A DNA stretch of 64,000 bases, taken from contig CAJAIJ010000018.1 of the NCBI GenBank assembly GCA_903939845.1, positions 1 to 64,000 on the forward strand, given 5' to 3'. Source of the stretch: an uncultured Solirubrobacterales bacterium. GTDB taxonomy: Bacteria > Actinomycetota > Thermoleophilia > Solirubrobacterales > 70-9. A program made the translations under genes and the position numbers. Below the pieces are notes generated by a model that saw only the letters and a list, made by a program, of their open reading frames with translations, was not told the origin of the DNA and searched no databases. Shown here piece by piece: positions 35,053-43,509 of this stretch; the first letter of the stretch is position 1; every line of letters starts with the position of its first letter.

Positions 35053-35898
35053 ATGAGCCAGACCGAATGGACCCCCGAGCTGACCGACCTCTGGCTGGCG
35101 TCCTGCCGAAAGATCATCGAGGGTCAGGTCCCGCTCTTCGAGGAGTCGCGGACGATCGCCGAGCGCCATCACTACGAAGGCGTCGGCGAAGGTGGCGACA
35201 ACACCCTGCGTCTCGACCGTCAATGCGAGGACGTGGTCTTCGAAGAGATGGAGCACCTGGCGGCCGACGGGCTCTCGTTCACCGTCATCTCGGAGGAACG
35301 GGGAACGGTCGCATTCAACGGAGGCGACGGCCTGACCGTCGTGGTCGATCCGATCGACGGATCGCTCAACGTCAGGAGGACGCTCCCGTCCCACAGCCTC
35401 TCGATCGCGGTCGCGACCGGGGACGCGATGGACTCGGTCGCGTTCGGCTTCGTCCATGACTTCGGATCGGGTGAGGAGTTCAGTGCTTCGATCGGCGCCG
35501 GTGCCTTCCTCGACGGCCGCCGGCTCGAAGTCGAGGATCCGGGGAATGTCGAAATGCTCGAGCTGGTCGGGGTCGAAGGGGCAGAGCCGGGCGCCTTCCT
35601 GCCTTTCGTCGAAGGCCTGGCGGGCTCCGTCTACCGCCTGCGGTGCGTCGGCTCACTCGCGATAACGGTCTCCTGGCTGGCCGCCTCCCGGATAGACGCG
35701 ATGACCTCTCCCCACCCGTCGCGCTCGGTCGACGTGGCTGCCGCCCAGTTGATTGCGAGGGAGGCCGGAGCTCTGGTCGAACTCGGCGAGGGCGACCTCT
35801 CGGCCATCGGCCTCGGGCTGGAGAAGCGATTTCCGGTCATGGGTTCCACCTCTGCCGGCGGACTCGAGATCGTCCGGCGGGCCAGACCGGCCGCCTGA
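35053..35898 (+). CDS. Inositol monophosphatase-family phosphatase
   Basis: A 281-aa protein of the lithium-sensitive phosphatase superfamily (inositol monophosphatase, FBPase and PAP phosphatase). The metal-binding motif VVDPIDGSLN and the upstream Glu in VISEERG are intact. The usual C-terminal WDxAAG is degenerate (SVDVAAAQL), so the substrate may be atypical. Candidates are inositol phosphate, fructose bisphosphate or 3'-phosphoadenosine 5'-phosphate; the last would link it to CysC at 50.5 kb, but no residue proves it. The start is the ATG with the leaderless box; the frame is open further upstream across the helicase gene. Confidence 0.85.
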   Translation: MSQTEWTPELTDLWLASCRKIIEGQVPLFEESRTIAERHHYEGVGEGGDNTLRLDRQCEDVVFEEMEHLAADGLSFTVISEERGTVAFNGGDGLTVVVDPIDGSLNVRRTLPSHSLSIAVATGDAMDSVAFGFVHDFGSGEEFSASIGAGAFLDGRRLEVEDPGNVEMLELVGVEGAEPGAFLPFVEGLAGSVYRLRCVGSLAITVSWLAASRIDAMTSPHPSRSVDVAAAQLIAREAGALVELGEGDLSAIGLGLEKRFPVMGSTSAGGLEIVRRARPAA

Positions 35899-36095
35899 GC
35901 GTTCGGGTCCACCCCCAGCCGACCGTCACACCTTCCTTCCGACTCGTCCCAGGCGAAAGTGACTCCGAACTCGGGGATGGGGCCGCTGGGGCGGGAGCGC
36001 ACCTTTCCTTTCACAATCTCGTGCATCTCTTTTTGGCTCTGTAACGAACCTTTTTTAACCCTCCGGCCTGTGTGACGCACGTACGCAGAAAACCG

Positions 36096-36123
36096 GAACA
36101 GGTGTTCGTATCGGTGCTACTCT
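36096..36123 (+). promoter_or_regulatory. LexA-type box and -10 element before the histone-like gene
   Basis: GAACAGGTGTTC (36096-36107) matches GAAC-N4-GTTC, the core of the SOS box bound by LexA in Gram-positive bacteria. It ends 10 bp before TACTCT (36118-36123), a TANNNT -10 element, so a bound repressor would cover the -35 region. The leader after the predicted start site is about 50 nt and holds AGGAG (36166-36170). A match of this core occurs by chance about once per 64 kb, so the position matters more than the match itself. Confidence 0.45.
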
Positions 36124-36178
36124 CTGAACATCCTTAGAACTAAGTAACTCTCGAAACAGAAAGACAGGAGCTCACAGA

Positions 36179-36757
36179 ATGGCTACCGAGACCAAGAAGA
36201 AGCCCGCCAAGAAGACCACCAAGACCACCGCGAAGAAGTCGACTGCCAAGAAGACCACCGCCAAGAAGCCGACGGCTACCGCGAAGAAGGCGAAGAAGGT
36301 GGAGCAGCCGAAGACTCCGGCAGATCGCGCCAAAGCTGCCGTCGACGTCCCGGTGGGTGCTGCCCTCAACCTGACCGAGAAGGTCTCCGAGGTCATCGAG
36401 GAGTGGAGTGACCAGGCCACCGCCGAGAAGAAGGTCGAGAAGTACAGGGCGAACCTGACCAAGACCTTCAAGAAGGCGGAGCGCCGCGGAACCCGGGCCC
36501 GCCGGAAGGCGACCAAGAAGGTCGAGAAGACCTACAACCGCCTCGAGAAGAACGCCCGCAAGCAGCAGAAGACGGTCGAGAAGCAGATCAGGACCACCAA
36601 CCAGGACCTGACCAAGCGAATCGACAGCCGGGTGGACGAGGTCTCGAAGCGGGCCGAGAAGGCTCAGGCCGAGGTCTCCAGGCTGGCCGAGACCCAGGGC
36701 AAGAAGGCCCAGGAGGTCGTCAACCGAGTGACGGATCAGCTGACCTCGCTGGTCTGA
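36179..36757 (+). CDS. Histone H1-like, phasin-like basic protein
   Basis: A 192-aa very basic protein in two parts. Residues 1-50 are a low-complexity Lys/Ala/Thr tail (KKTTAKK, AKKPTATAKK) like the tail of histone H1 and actinobacterial HupB or phasin PhaF. Residues about 55-190 form a long amphipathic helix with repeated Lys/Glu heptads (AEKKVEKYRANLTKTFKKAE) resembling phasins or apolipoproteins. A role in nucleoid organisation or in binding storage granules would fit. Codon use is strongly biased to AAG, GCC and ACC, as in a highly expressed gene. AGGAG lies 8 nt before the ATG. A possible LexA box precedes the promoter. Confidence 0.82.
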   Translation: MATETKKKPAKKTTKTTAKKSTAKKTTAKKPTATAKKAKKVEQPKTPADRAKAAVDVPVGAALNLTEKVSEVIEEWSDQATAEKKVEKYRANLTKTFKKAERRGTRARRKATKKVEKTYNRLEKNARKQQKTVEKQIRTTNQDLTKRIDSRVDEVSKRAEKAQAEVSRLAETQGKKAQEVVNRVTDQLTSLV

Positions 36758-36860
36758 GACTCAACACTTAGCCCGCCGTCCGACGGAGAGCGGACGACGG
36801 AGAAGCCTGCTGACCCATCTCCCATACGTCAGCAGGAAGCAGTACCTCTCCTCCCTCGCC

Positions 36861-36884
36861 AACGGCCCCGTCTCCGGGGCCGTT
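36861..36884. terminator. Perfect 10-bp hairpin between convergent genes
   Basis: AACGGCCCCG-TCTC-CGGGGCCGTT forms a perfect 10-bp stem with a 4-nt loop, 104 bp after the histone-like gene and 97 bp before the end of the oppositely oriented secreted-protein gene. It lacks a T tract on either side, so efficient intrinsic termination is uncertain. It could also be a processing or transcript-end structure. Confidence 0.45.
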
Positions 36885-36960
36885 GGCTCGTACGGATTCA
36901 TTTGGGCCCCGTCTCCGGGGCCGTTGGCTCGTACGGATTCATTTGGGCCCCGTCTCCGGG
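36864..36960. repeat. 41-bp tandem repeat carrying the hairpin, 2.4 copies
   Basis: Copies begin at 36864, 36905 and 36946 with an exact 41-bp period. Each contains GGCCCCGTCTCCGGGGCC (the third only in part) followed in the first two by GTTGGCTCGTACGGATTCA. Because each unit includes a stem-loop, the array is a row of two full hairpins and one shorter one. The copies are essentially identical, which points to recent duplication by slippage. Confidence 0.9.
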
Positions 36961-36980
36961 ACCAGGCCCTTCGGTGCCGG

Positions 36981-39830
36981 TCAGGGCACCACAACCACGG
37001 CAACCGGGCGAGAGGCCGAGGGAGCGAAGGGCCAACCGGCCTCCCCGAGGGATAGGGCCCTGAAGAAAATCTGCTGACGGGACGTGATCGTCCTGAAGCG
37101 GTAGGTGAAAGCGAAGGCGCCCGATTGACTGCTGTTGACGATCTCGACCGGTCGCCACGACCGACGGGACGGATCGAAGTACTGGATCACGATCTTCTTG
37201 CCCCCCGGCGGCACGGTCATTCCGGGGCCCGACACCGACCCCACCATCCGAGTTGGAACCCGGTTCCTCGTGACCCGATCTCGAACGGAGAAACGGACTC
37301 GATCGGCGAACGAGAGCGACACCCAACGGGAAGAGGTTCGGCCGTTCAGGCGATCCCCGGAGAAGGTAGCCCTGACTCGACGGGAGGGCCCTTCCGGGAG
37401 CTGGATCGAGAAGGATCCGTCTTCGGCGACCTGCACGGTCGTCTTCCGTTCCGGGAGCCCGGATCCCTGAGGGAATGACTCCTCGACCGTCACCAGGGCA
37501 TCACGATCGAGTCGACCGGATGAGACGGAGAGTCGCCCGAAGAGTGCCGCCCCAGAGCTTCCGACTACCGCCGGGGAGCGGGTCCCGGCCTCATCGGCCA
37601 CTTGGAGCGAAAGGGTGGCCGACGACTTCAGCGGCAGTCGGAGGGGAGTGCTGGAGATCGAGACCTCTCGATTTCCGGCTCCATCGATCGCCTCGGCCCG
37701 AATTACGTATTCACCGGGTGGAAGGTCGTCCGAAGGAATCAGTGCCTCCAGTCTGTCCGACTTCATGGTCGTGGCAAGAGTTCGAAAGTCCGCCCGGGCA
37801 CCCTTCGGTCCGATCGAGAGTTCGCCATCAGCGAGACCCGATGCCTCGTCATCGACCAAGGCGACCACCCTCTCGGGGTCGAGCGGATCGACCGACGGGC
37901 TGAACCTCACGGATGGCGGAGTGGAGTCGATCCTGACCACCGTCCTGTCGGGCCTCTCACCCGCCGTCCCGTTGCGCCTGGTCGAGTTCCCGGCGAGATC
38001 TCTTGCGAAATACTCGACCTCTGTCACTCCTTCCCGGGTCACGGTCAAGCTCGAGCTGTCTCCCACTTCGACCTGCGGTTCCAGCCCGGCAACCCCGACC
38101 CCGGTGATAGGGACGTCGCCATCCATCGGATCGGGCGCCATTCCGGAGAGCCTGTCGGTCGAGACCGCCGTAAGGGTCACGGGTCGATCCGACCACTCTG
38201 CCGAATTGCCTTCGAGCCGCACCGTCGGGTCGGTGAGGTCGACCCTGACCCTCGTCACACCGGGATTCCTCGAGGGGATCATGGCTCCCGAGACCGCCAC
38301 GGCCGAGACCGTGTTCTCGCCCTCGACCAGACCATCGAGCAGGGCCTGACCTTCGTTCGGACCTCCGAGCCAGGAGAGCTCGGAGAGCCTGCAGATACTG
38401 CCTCGGCAGGGCGGCCGGACGCCGAGATCGGAGCTCGTGACGGCGAAACCTGCGATCCCGGAGGGGCCGGAACCAGAAGCCTGGATCACAGACTGGGAGA
38501 GCGGGAGCTCGGAGCGAGAGACCCACCCGGGTCGAGCGGCAGGGGTCACGTCGGGCGGGGGCCGGTCATCGAACCTGACCTGTGTGTTCGCAGTCGCCCC
38601 GGCATTGCCGGCCGCATCGATCAGGCCGACCTCGAGCCTGTAGCTGCCGGGCTCCGGGAACGGAATCTCTCTGGCCTGGTCGCCCTCGCTTGCATCAGAG
38701 GGCATCGTGTCGGTGGCCACTACCTGCCCGGTCGCAACGCTCCTCAGCCGGTAGAACGCTTTGCTGAGGGGTGACCCGGAATCCTCGGGAAGGGACCAGC
38801 CCGCGGTGAAACGGTCCCGGGAGGTCCAGCCCGGTCCCGGATCGGTTTCGAGGTCGAGAGGCGGTGGCGGTGGCCTGCGGTCCACTCTGAGCTCGACTCT
38901 TTCGGTGCAGCTCTGATTGCCCGTGCCTGCGACGGAGGAAAAGTCGACCGCACAGGCACGGATGCCGTTGACTCCCTCCCTGAATGGCGGCTCTGAGGTT
39001 TCGAACGTGCCCGACTGGATTCGAGCGGCAGGACATGGCGAAAGCTCGGCCGCCTGCCCGTCGATGATCCCGGAGCAGGCGATTCTGGGAGTAGCGACCG
39101 GAAATCCGTTTACGAGGAAGTAGAGATCGGCCACTCCCGTCCCACTATCCCTGGCCGCGGCTGTCCAGCCGGGCCACTCCCGCGCCCACTCCTTTCGCAA
39201 CGAGAGCTCGGCGACATCACCGGTGATGTCCACCGAAGGAGGCGTTCCATCCCGCCCGACTATTTCGAGCCGATCCATCTGGATGAAGGCCTTGACCGAG
39301 TCCGGCCGGTTGGGACAGCCGCCCGAGCGATCACAGGAGAGCGTGAGCCCCAGCGACGAAGCGGTTGCACCGGCGGGTGGCCAGACGAAGGTGGCAACAG
39401 AGCCGTCGAGATCGGATCCGCCCAGAACCTTCTCCTCCACACCCCCCGACTTCCCGACGAGCGAGGTCCGGATGCCGTTTGCATCCTTCATTCTGACCCG
39501 ACCGGTCACTTCGACCATCGAGACTTCCGGCGGGGCATCCCAGATCATCCTCCCGCCCTGCCCGAAGCCTGCCGAAGCGCCGTCACGATCCTGGTAGAGA
39601 CCGACAACTCCGTTACCGGCCGCGTGACAGCCGGCCACGAGGTGGAGCCATGGCCCGGCTCCGGAATCCGTGAACTGAGCAGGGAGGCGAGCAACCGAGG
39701 TGCCGGGACAGAGCTTGGCCGTAACCTCGCCTGCCGAGGCAGGGGTTGGTCGAGCGAAGAGCCCGGCCGCGAAGGTCAACAGCAAGAGCAGAGCCAAGAC
39801 TCGGACCCGAGTAGAGGTGGAGAAGTTCAT
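36981..39830 (-). CDS. Large secreted protein with Ig-like repeats
   Basis: A 949-aa exported protein with a clear Sec signal (basic NFSTSTRVR, hydrophobic core, cleavage near PTPASAG). The mature chain begins with a lectin- or jelly-roll-like region up to about 190, then a series of Ig/fibronectin-like beta modules with recurring phrases (DGTPPSVDI, DRRPPPPPLDL, DLTDPTVRLEGN, IDSTPPSVRFSPS). No catalytic motif is visible. Cysteine pairs in the first half suggest disulfides. I prefer ATG 39830; a TTG at 39851 overlaps the stop codon of the upstream sigma gene (TTGA). Either way the gene directly follows the sigma/anti-sigma fusion on one transcript. Confidence 0.8.
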   Translation of the reverse strand: MNFSTSTRVRVLALLLLLTFAAGLFARPTPASAGEVTAKLCPGTSVARLPAQFTDSGAGPWLHLVAGCHAAGNGVVGLYQDRDGASAGFGQGGRMIWDAPPEVSMVEVTGRVRMKDANGIRTSLVGKSGGVEEKVLGGSDLDGSVATFVWPPAGATASSLGLTLSCDRSGGCPNRPDSVKAFIQMDRLEIVGRDGTPPSVDITGDVAELSLRKEWAREWPGWTAAARDSGTGVADLYFLVNGFPVATPRIACSGIIDGQAAELSPCPAARIQSGTFETSEPPFREGVNGIRACAVDFSSVAGTGNQSCTERVELRVDRRPPPPPLDLETDPGPGWTSRDRFTAGWSLPEDSGSPLSKAFYRLRSVATGQVVATDTMPSDASEGDQAREIPFPEPGSYRLEVGLIDAAGNAGATANTQVRFDDRPPPDVTPAARPGWVSRSELPLSQSVIQASGSGPSGIAGFAVTSSDLGVRPPCRGSICRLSELSWLGGPNEGQALLDGLVEGENTVSAVAVSGAMIPSRNPGVTRVRVDLTDPTVRLEGNSAEWSDRPVTLTAVSTDRLSGMAPDPMDGDVPITGVGVAGLEPQVEVGDSSSLTVTREGVTEVEYFARDLAGNSTRRNGTAGERPDRTVVRIDSTPPSVRFSPSVDPLDPERVVALVDDEASGLADGELSIGPKGARADFRTLATTMKSDRLEALIPSDDLPPGEYVIRAEAIDGAGNREVSISSTPLRLPLKSSATLSLQVADEAGTRSPAVVGSSGAALFGRLSVSSGRLDRDALVTVEESFPQGSGLPERKTTVQVAEDGSFSIQLPEGPSRRVRATFSGDRLNGRTSSRWVSLSFADRVRFSVRDRVTRNRVPTRMVGSVSGPGMTVPPGGKKIVIQYFDPSRRSWRPVEIVNSSQSGAFAFTYRFRTITSRQQIFFRALSLGEAGWPFAPSASRPVAVVVVP

Positions 39831-39847
39831 GTCGACGCCCGGCACTG

Positions 39848-41227
39848 TCAAGGCTGGAACTCCCCGGACAATGGTGTGGAAGCGGGGCGCTGCGATTCGA
39901 CCCTCGGGGTCGGCGGGGGCGTCGGGGCCGCAGCAGGCACGGGGACCGGCGCACCGGCGCCCTCAGGGGCGAACTCGGTCGCCACCGGCTCGGGCGGTTC
40001 GGTTTCAGCCGGAACGCTCGGCCGTTCCGACGACGGCTCGACCCGGTTGGGGGTCGTATCGGTGTCAGGTCGACCTGACACCGGGGCAGGGGTTGGATCG
40101 ACCGTTAGCCGGGGGCCGACCTGCTCGACACGCCTTTCGATCGTCCGGGCCGGGGGTGGCATCTCCGAGTTCTCCATCGGCACTGGAAGGACCCCCGCGG
40201 CCACACATGCGGCAGCCCCTCCGGCCGTCCCGACACAGATAGCAGTCAACTTGGCCAGCCCCGCCGCGCCGGCTCCTCGTATCCCACCCGAGGCAAGCGT
40301 TGCCCCGAGCCCGGCATCCTGTCCCGGAAGCAGGGCGCTCGCCCTGGTCCAGATCGCCGCGACGAGCCCGTCGACCCACTCGGCGACACGCCCGGAGATT
40401 CCCTCAGGTGCGATATCGCTCGCGACCGGTGCGCCCGGAGCCAATGCAGCGACTCTCGACGGGATCGACCGGTATTCCCGAAGGGTCGCCCGGCACGAAC
40501 CACAGACGGCAAGGTGGTTGCGGACGGTCGCCACCTCTTTGGCATCGAGTTCACCATCGGCGCAGGCCGAAATGAGGGGGACGACCGCTTCACAACGCTT
40601 GCCGGCTTCGGATTCCTCGACCACCGACCTCAATCTCGCTCTTCCTTCGGCGAGGCATCTGTTGACTTTGGTCCGCGTCCAGCCGTTGATCGCACCTATC
40701 TCTGCATACGAGTAACCATGGGCGAGCTGGGTAAGGGCCTTCAGTTCCTGTGGCTTGAGAAGGGCCAGGGCCTCGCGACCACGCTCGATCCTCTCGCGGC
40801 GCACGACCAGCTCCGAGGGTCCATCGGAACCGGAAGGCAGGTCCGCGACCCAGTCCCGATCTCCCTGACCGTCTCCATGGGGATCCGGTGCCGGGCGAGC
40901 CAGAACCCTTTCGCGACTTCGTCTGATCGCCAGAGCCTCGTTGCGCACGACCGTTCGGGCCCAGGGCAGAAGGCGTCTGGCGTCTGCAGTCGGAGCTTTC
41001 AGAAGCAGGATTTCGATCCCGCGCTGGACTGCATCCTCCGCGTCATCCGAACAGATCGAAACCCGACGGGCGCTGGCCCTCAGCTGGGACTCGTGATCGC
41101 GAACGAGTTCGACCGCAACCCGCCGCCGCTCGGCCGGAGTCGGGGCGTCGCTCCCGGCCCAGCCTTCCGATGCCGCGTGATCCCGGCCCGGTGTTTCTCC
41201 TCGTTCGACCTTTTCAGAAACTCCCAC
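39848..41227 (-). CDS. ECF sigma factor fused to a zf-HC2 anti-sigma-like domain with possible membrane anchor
   Basis: A 459-aa fusion. Residues about 38-105 are sigma-70 region 2 and about 145-200 region 4 (helix-turn-helix GYSYAEIGAINGWTRTKVNR). Residues about 212-250 have the zinc-binding anti-sigma pattern (C222, H238, C242, C245 in NHLAVCGSC). A hydrophobic, Ala/Gly-rich stretch (about 323-348) may cross the membrane, and the last 110 residues are Pro/Glu/Thr-rich and disordered. A sigma factor carrying its own inhibitor and anchor would need release to act. The GTG at 41227 is preferred because GGAGGG lies 5 nt upstream; a TTG at 41269 is also in frame. It is followed by the large secreted protein. 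Confidence 0.82.
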   Translation of the reverse strand: MGVSEKVERGETPGRDHAASEGWAGSDAPTPAERRRVAVELVRDHESQLRASARRVSICSDDAEDAVQRGIEILLLKAPTADARRLLPWARTVVRNEALAIRRSRERVLARPAPDPHGDGQGDRDWVADLPSGSDGPSELVVRRERIERGREALALLKPQELKALTQLAHGYSYAEIGAINGWTRTKVNRCLAEGRARLRSVVEESEAGKRCEAVVPLISACADGELDAKEVATVRNHLAVCGSCRATLREYRSIPSRVAALAPGAPVASDIAPEGISGRVAEWVDGLVAAIWTRASALLPGQDAGLGATLASGGIRGAGAAGLAKLTAICVGTAGGAAACVAAGVLPVPMENSEMPPPARTIERRVEQVGPRLTVDPTPAPVSGRPDTDTTPNRVEPSSERPSVPAETEPPEPVATEFAPEGAGAPVPVPAAAPTPPPTPRVESQRPASTPLSGEFQP

Positions 41228-41597
41228 GGGGGCCCTCCGAGCACCTTCCCGATTTCCCAGAACGTGCAACCCCCGCGCTCGTCAACACCGAGAAGTGGCG
41301 AGGTCGCGGTCGAGCGAAACGACAATGTGCCCGGACTGGCCCGATACACGAAGAGAACGACTTGTCCGAAGATCGTGTCATTTCCCTTTCATAGGCCGAA
41401 ACGGAGATGAACTCTCCCCCACCCACTGATGGCCTAATTACGTAAATAGCGACCTTTTTTCAAAGTCATGCAAATAGCGTGAACTTTTCCCGGTCAAGTC
41501 CTGTGGCCCAGGCAGAAGCTCCCGTCTCCGGGGCCGATCGGTTGCAGCGAAATGACGGCGAGGGCGGAAGGTCGGGCCTCCAATACCATCGCTGACG
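41228..41597. other. 370-bp divergent intergenic region with an AT-rich island
   Basis: The stretch between the sigma-fusion gene and the UXS gene has no convincing coding frame. Around 41430-41490 it is unusually AT-rich and holds a direct repeat AAATAGCG (41444-41451 and 41472-41479, 28 bp apart), the palindrome TTACGTAA (41439-41446) and a T6 run. This is a likely promoter/operator zone for the sigma operon, but no clear -35/-10 pair could be assigned. CCCGTCTCCGGGGCCG at 41521-41536 repeats the hairpin core of the 36.9-kb array. Confidence 0.4.
41584..41589 (+). promoter_or_regulatory. Leaderless -10 box of the UXS gene
   Basis: TACCAT, then 8 nt, then the ATG at 41598; no Shine-Dalgarno between. 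Confidence 0.55.
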
Positions 41598-42545
41598 ATG
41601 AGCACCTGCATAGTCACCGGAGGAGCCGGCTTCGTCGGCTCCCATCTCTGCGACCACCTGCTGGCCCGGGGCCACCATGTGATCTGCATCGACAACCTCG
41701 ACACCGGATCGCTGAGGAACATCGACCACATCGAGTCCGACCGGTTCCAGTTCCTGAATCTCGACGTCACCGAGAAAGTCTGGATAGAGGAGGACGTGGA
41801 CTTCGTCTACCACCTCGCATCCCCCGCCAGTCCGATCGACTACCTGCGGCTACCGCTTCAGACCCTCAAGGTCGGCGCCCAGGGCACCTGGCACATGCTC
41901 GGGGTGGCCAAGTTCAAGCGGGCCCGGTTCCTGCTGGCCTCGACCTCGGAGGTTTACGGCGACCCCCAGGTCCACCCCCAGCCAGAGGAGTACTGGGGCA
42001 ACGTGAACCCGATCGGGCCGCGAGGGGTCTACGACGAGGCGAAGCGTTACGCCGAAGCTTTGACGATGGCCTACCACCGCCAGCAGGGCGTGGACACCGC
42101 GATCGTGAGGATCTTCAACACCTACGGACCGAGGATGCGTCCGCACGATGGGCGGGCAGTTCCGACCTTCCTCCGTCAGGCCCTGCTTGGTCAGGACCTG
42201 ACGGTCTTCGGGGACGGCAGCCAGACCCGGTCCTTCTGTTACGTGGACGACCTGGTCGAGGGCCTGATCGGCCTTGCCGAATCGGAAGAGCACCTGCCCG
42301 TCAACATCGGCAACCCGGACGAGTTCACCCTGAAGGAGCTGGCCGAGAAGGTGATCGAGGCGACCGGAGCCGATTCGGGCATCGTCTACGAGCCGCTGCC
42401 GACCGATGATCCCCAGGTCCGCAGGCCCGACATCACGAGGGCCCGAGAGATCCTCGACTGGGAGCCGAGCACCGCGCTGGAGGACGGCCTCGCGAAGACC
42501 GTCGAGCTCTCCGGCGTGGACGGCCTGGTCGGCCGGGCAGACTGA
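41598..42545 (+). CDS. UDP-glucuronate decarboxylase (UDP-xylose synthase)
   Basis: A 315-aa extended SDR. The Rossmann motif is GGAGFVGSH and the catalytic Tyr-Lys is in [11 protein letters not shown]. The blocks [25 protein letters not shown] and VNPIGPR are diagnostic for UDP-xylose synthase, which converts UDP-glucuronate to UDP-xylose, rather than for dTDP-glucose dehydratases. The C-terminal [16 protein letters not shown] is also typical. UDP-xylose or its 4-keto intermediate feeds surface glycan synthesis. The next gene, 54 bp on, is a second nucleotide-sugar reductase-like enzyme. Confidence 0.92.
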   Translation: MSTCIVTGGAGFVGSHLCDHLLARGHHVICIDNLDTGSLRNIDHIESDRFQFLNLDVTEKVWIEEDVDFVYHLASPASPIDYLRLPLQTLKVGAQGTWHMLGVAKFKRARFLLASTSEVYGDPQVHPQPEEYWGNVNPIGPRGVYDEAKRYAEALTMAYHRQQGVDTAIVRIFNTYGPRMRPHDGRAVPTFLRQALLGQDLTVFGDGSQTRSFCYVDDLVEGLIGLAESEEHLPVNIGNPDEFTLKELAEKVIEATGADSGIVYEPLPTDDPQVRRPDITRAREILDWEPSTALEDGLAKTVELSGVDGLVGRAD

Positions 42546-42599
42546 ACGTCGGCCCGAAGGCGAGGAGGATCGGGCCGTGACCGGGACTCGGGAAACAGA

Positions 42600-43484
42600 A
42601 TGAAGGTCCTGCTGACCGGCGCCGGCGGCTTCCTCGGCGGGGCCCTCGCAACCGAGCTGGAGGCCAGGGGGCACGAGATCTCAGGGCTCGGGTTGAGCGG
42701 ACGGGGCGGGTGGCCCGCCGTTGACCTCACCGATCCCGGTGCGGCTGCGGAGGCAGTCCGCCAGAGCTCACCCGAGATCGTCGTCCATATGGCCGGGCAG
42801 CCGTTGCCGGCAGCGGCGGAGGCCGATCCGGACGGAGCCTTCCGGGCGAATGCCGCCTCTACCTGGAACCTGCTGGAAGCGGTATCGGTCCAGGCCCCCA
42901 GGGCCTTCTTCGTGCTCGGCTCCAGTGCGGCGGTCTACGGCCGGCCCGACCCGGCCATCGCCGGTCGGGTGTCGGAGGAGGCGCCGGTCGAGCCGATCTC
43001 GATCTATGGGGCCTCGAAGGCCGCGGCAGAGATGGTCACCGGTGGCTACGGGGCTGCCGGAAGCCCGTCGGTGGCGATCCTGAGAACCTTCAATCTGGTC
43101 GGCCCGGGACAGCGCAAGGGCGTCGCGGCAGACCTCGTCGCGGCAGCCAGGGATGGTCGTGGGGTCCATGCGGCGGCCCACAACCCGTCCGCAACGAGGG
43201 ACTTCACCGATGTCAGGGATGCCGCAAGGGCGATCGCGCTGGTGGCCGAAACAAGGGCGAAGGGCACCTACAACCTGTGCAGCGGCTCCGCGGTCCGCAT
43301 CTCCGAGCTGGCCGATGTCGTGGTGGCAACGGCAGGTGTCGGGAGTGACGGGCAGGTGACGAGCGGGTCCGACCGATCCGAGGACATCCTGGTGGGCGAC
43401 CCGACGAAACTTCAGGAAGCGGTTGGCTGGCAGGCTGGGATCCCATTGGCCGAAAGCCTCGAGGCGATGCTGGCCGAGTCCTGA
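42600..43484 (+). CDS. NAD-dependent epimerase/dehydratase (GDP-4-keto-6-deoxymannose reductase-like)
   Basis: A 294-aa extended SDR with the Rossmann motif TGAGGFLGG, HMAGQPLP, a catalytic Ser in LGSSAAVYG, and Tyr-Lys in IYGASKAAAE. FNLVGPGQ and the DFTDVRD block resemble Rmd, the reductase that makes GDP-D-rhamnose from GDP-4-keto-6-deoxymannose. The assignment rests on overall resemblance, and other nucleotide-sugar substrates are possible. It lies between UXS and a convergent polyprenol-phosphate glycosyltransferase, so a role in envelope glycan precursors is likely. Confidence 0.82.
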   Translation: MKVLLTGAGGFLGGALATELEARGHEISGLGLSGRGGWPAVDLTDPGAAAEAVRQSSPEIVVHMAGQPLPAAAEADPDGAFRANAASTWNLLEAVSVQAPRAFFVLGSSAAVYGRPDPAIAGRVSEEAPVEPISIYGASKAAAEMVTGGYGAAGSPSVAILRTFNLVGPGQRKGVAADLVAAARDGRGVHAAAHNPSATRDFTDVRDAARAIALVAETRAKGTYNLCSGSAVRISELADVVVATAGVGSDGQVTSGSDRSEDILVGDPTKLQEAVGWQAGIPLAESLEAMLAES

Positions 43485-43509
43485 GCCCGGGACCGAACCG
43501 GCCGGAGGT

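Noticed and set aside
41521-41536. CCCGTCTCCGGGGCCG as a dispersed copy of the 36.9-kb repeat
   Set aside because: Only the 16-nt hairpin core is shared, not the rest of the 41-bp unit; GC-rich hairpins of this kind can arise independently, so it is not called as a repeat copy.
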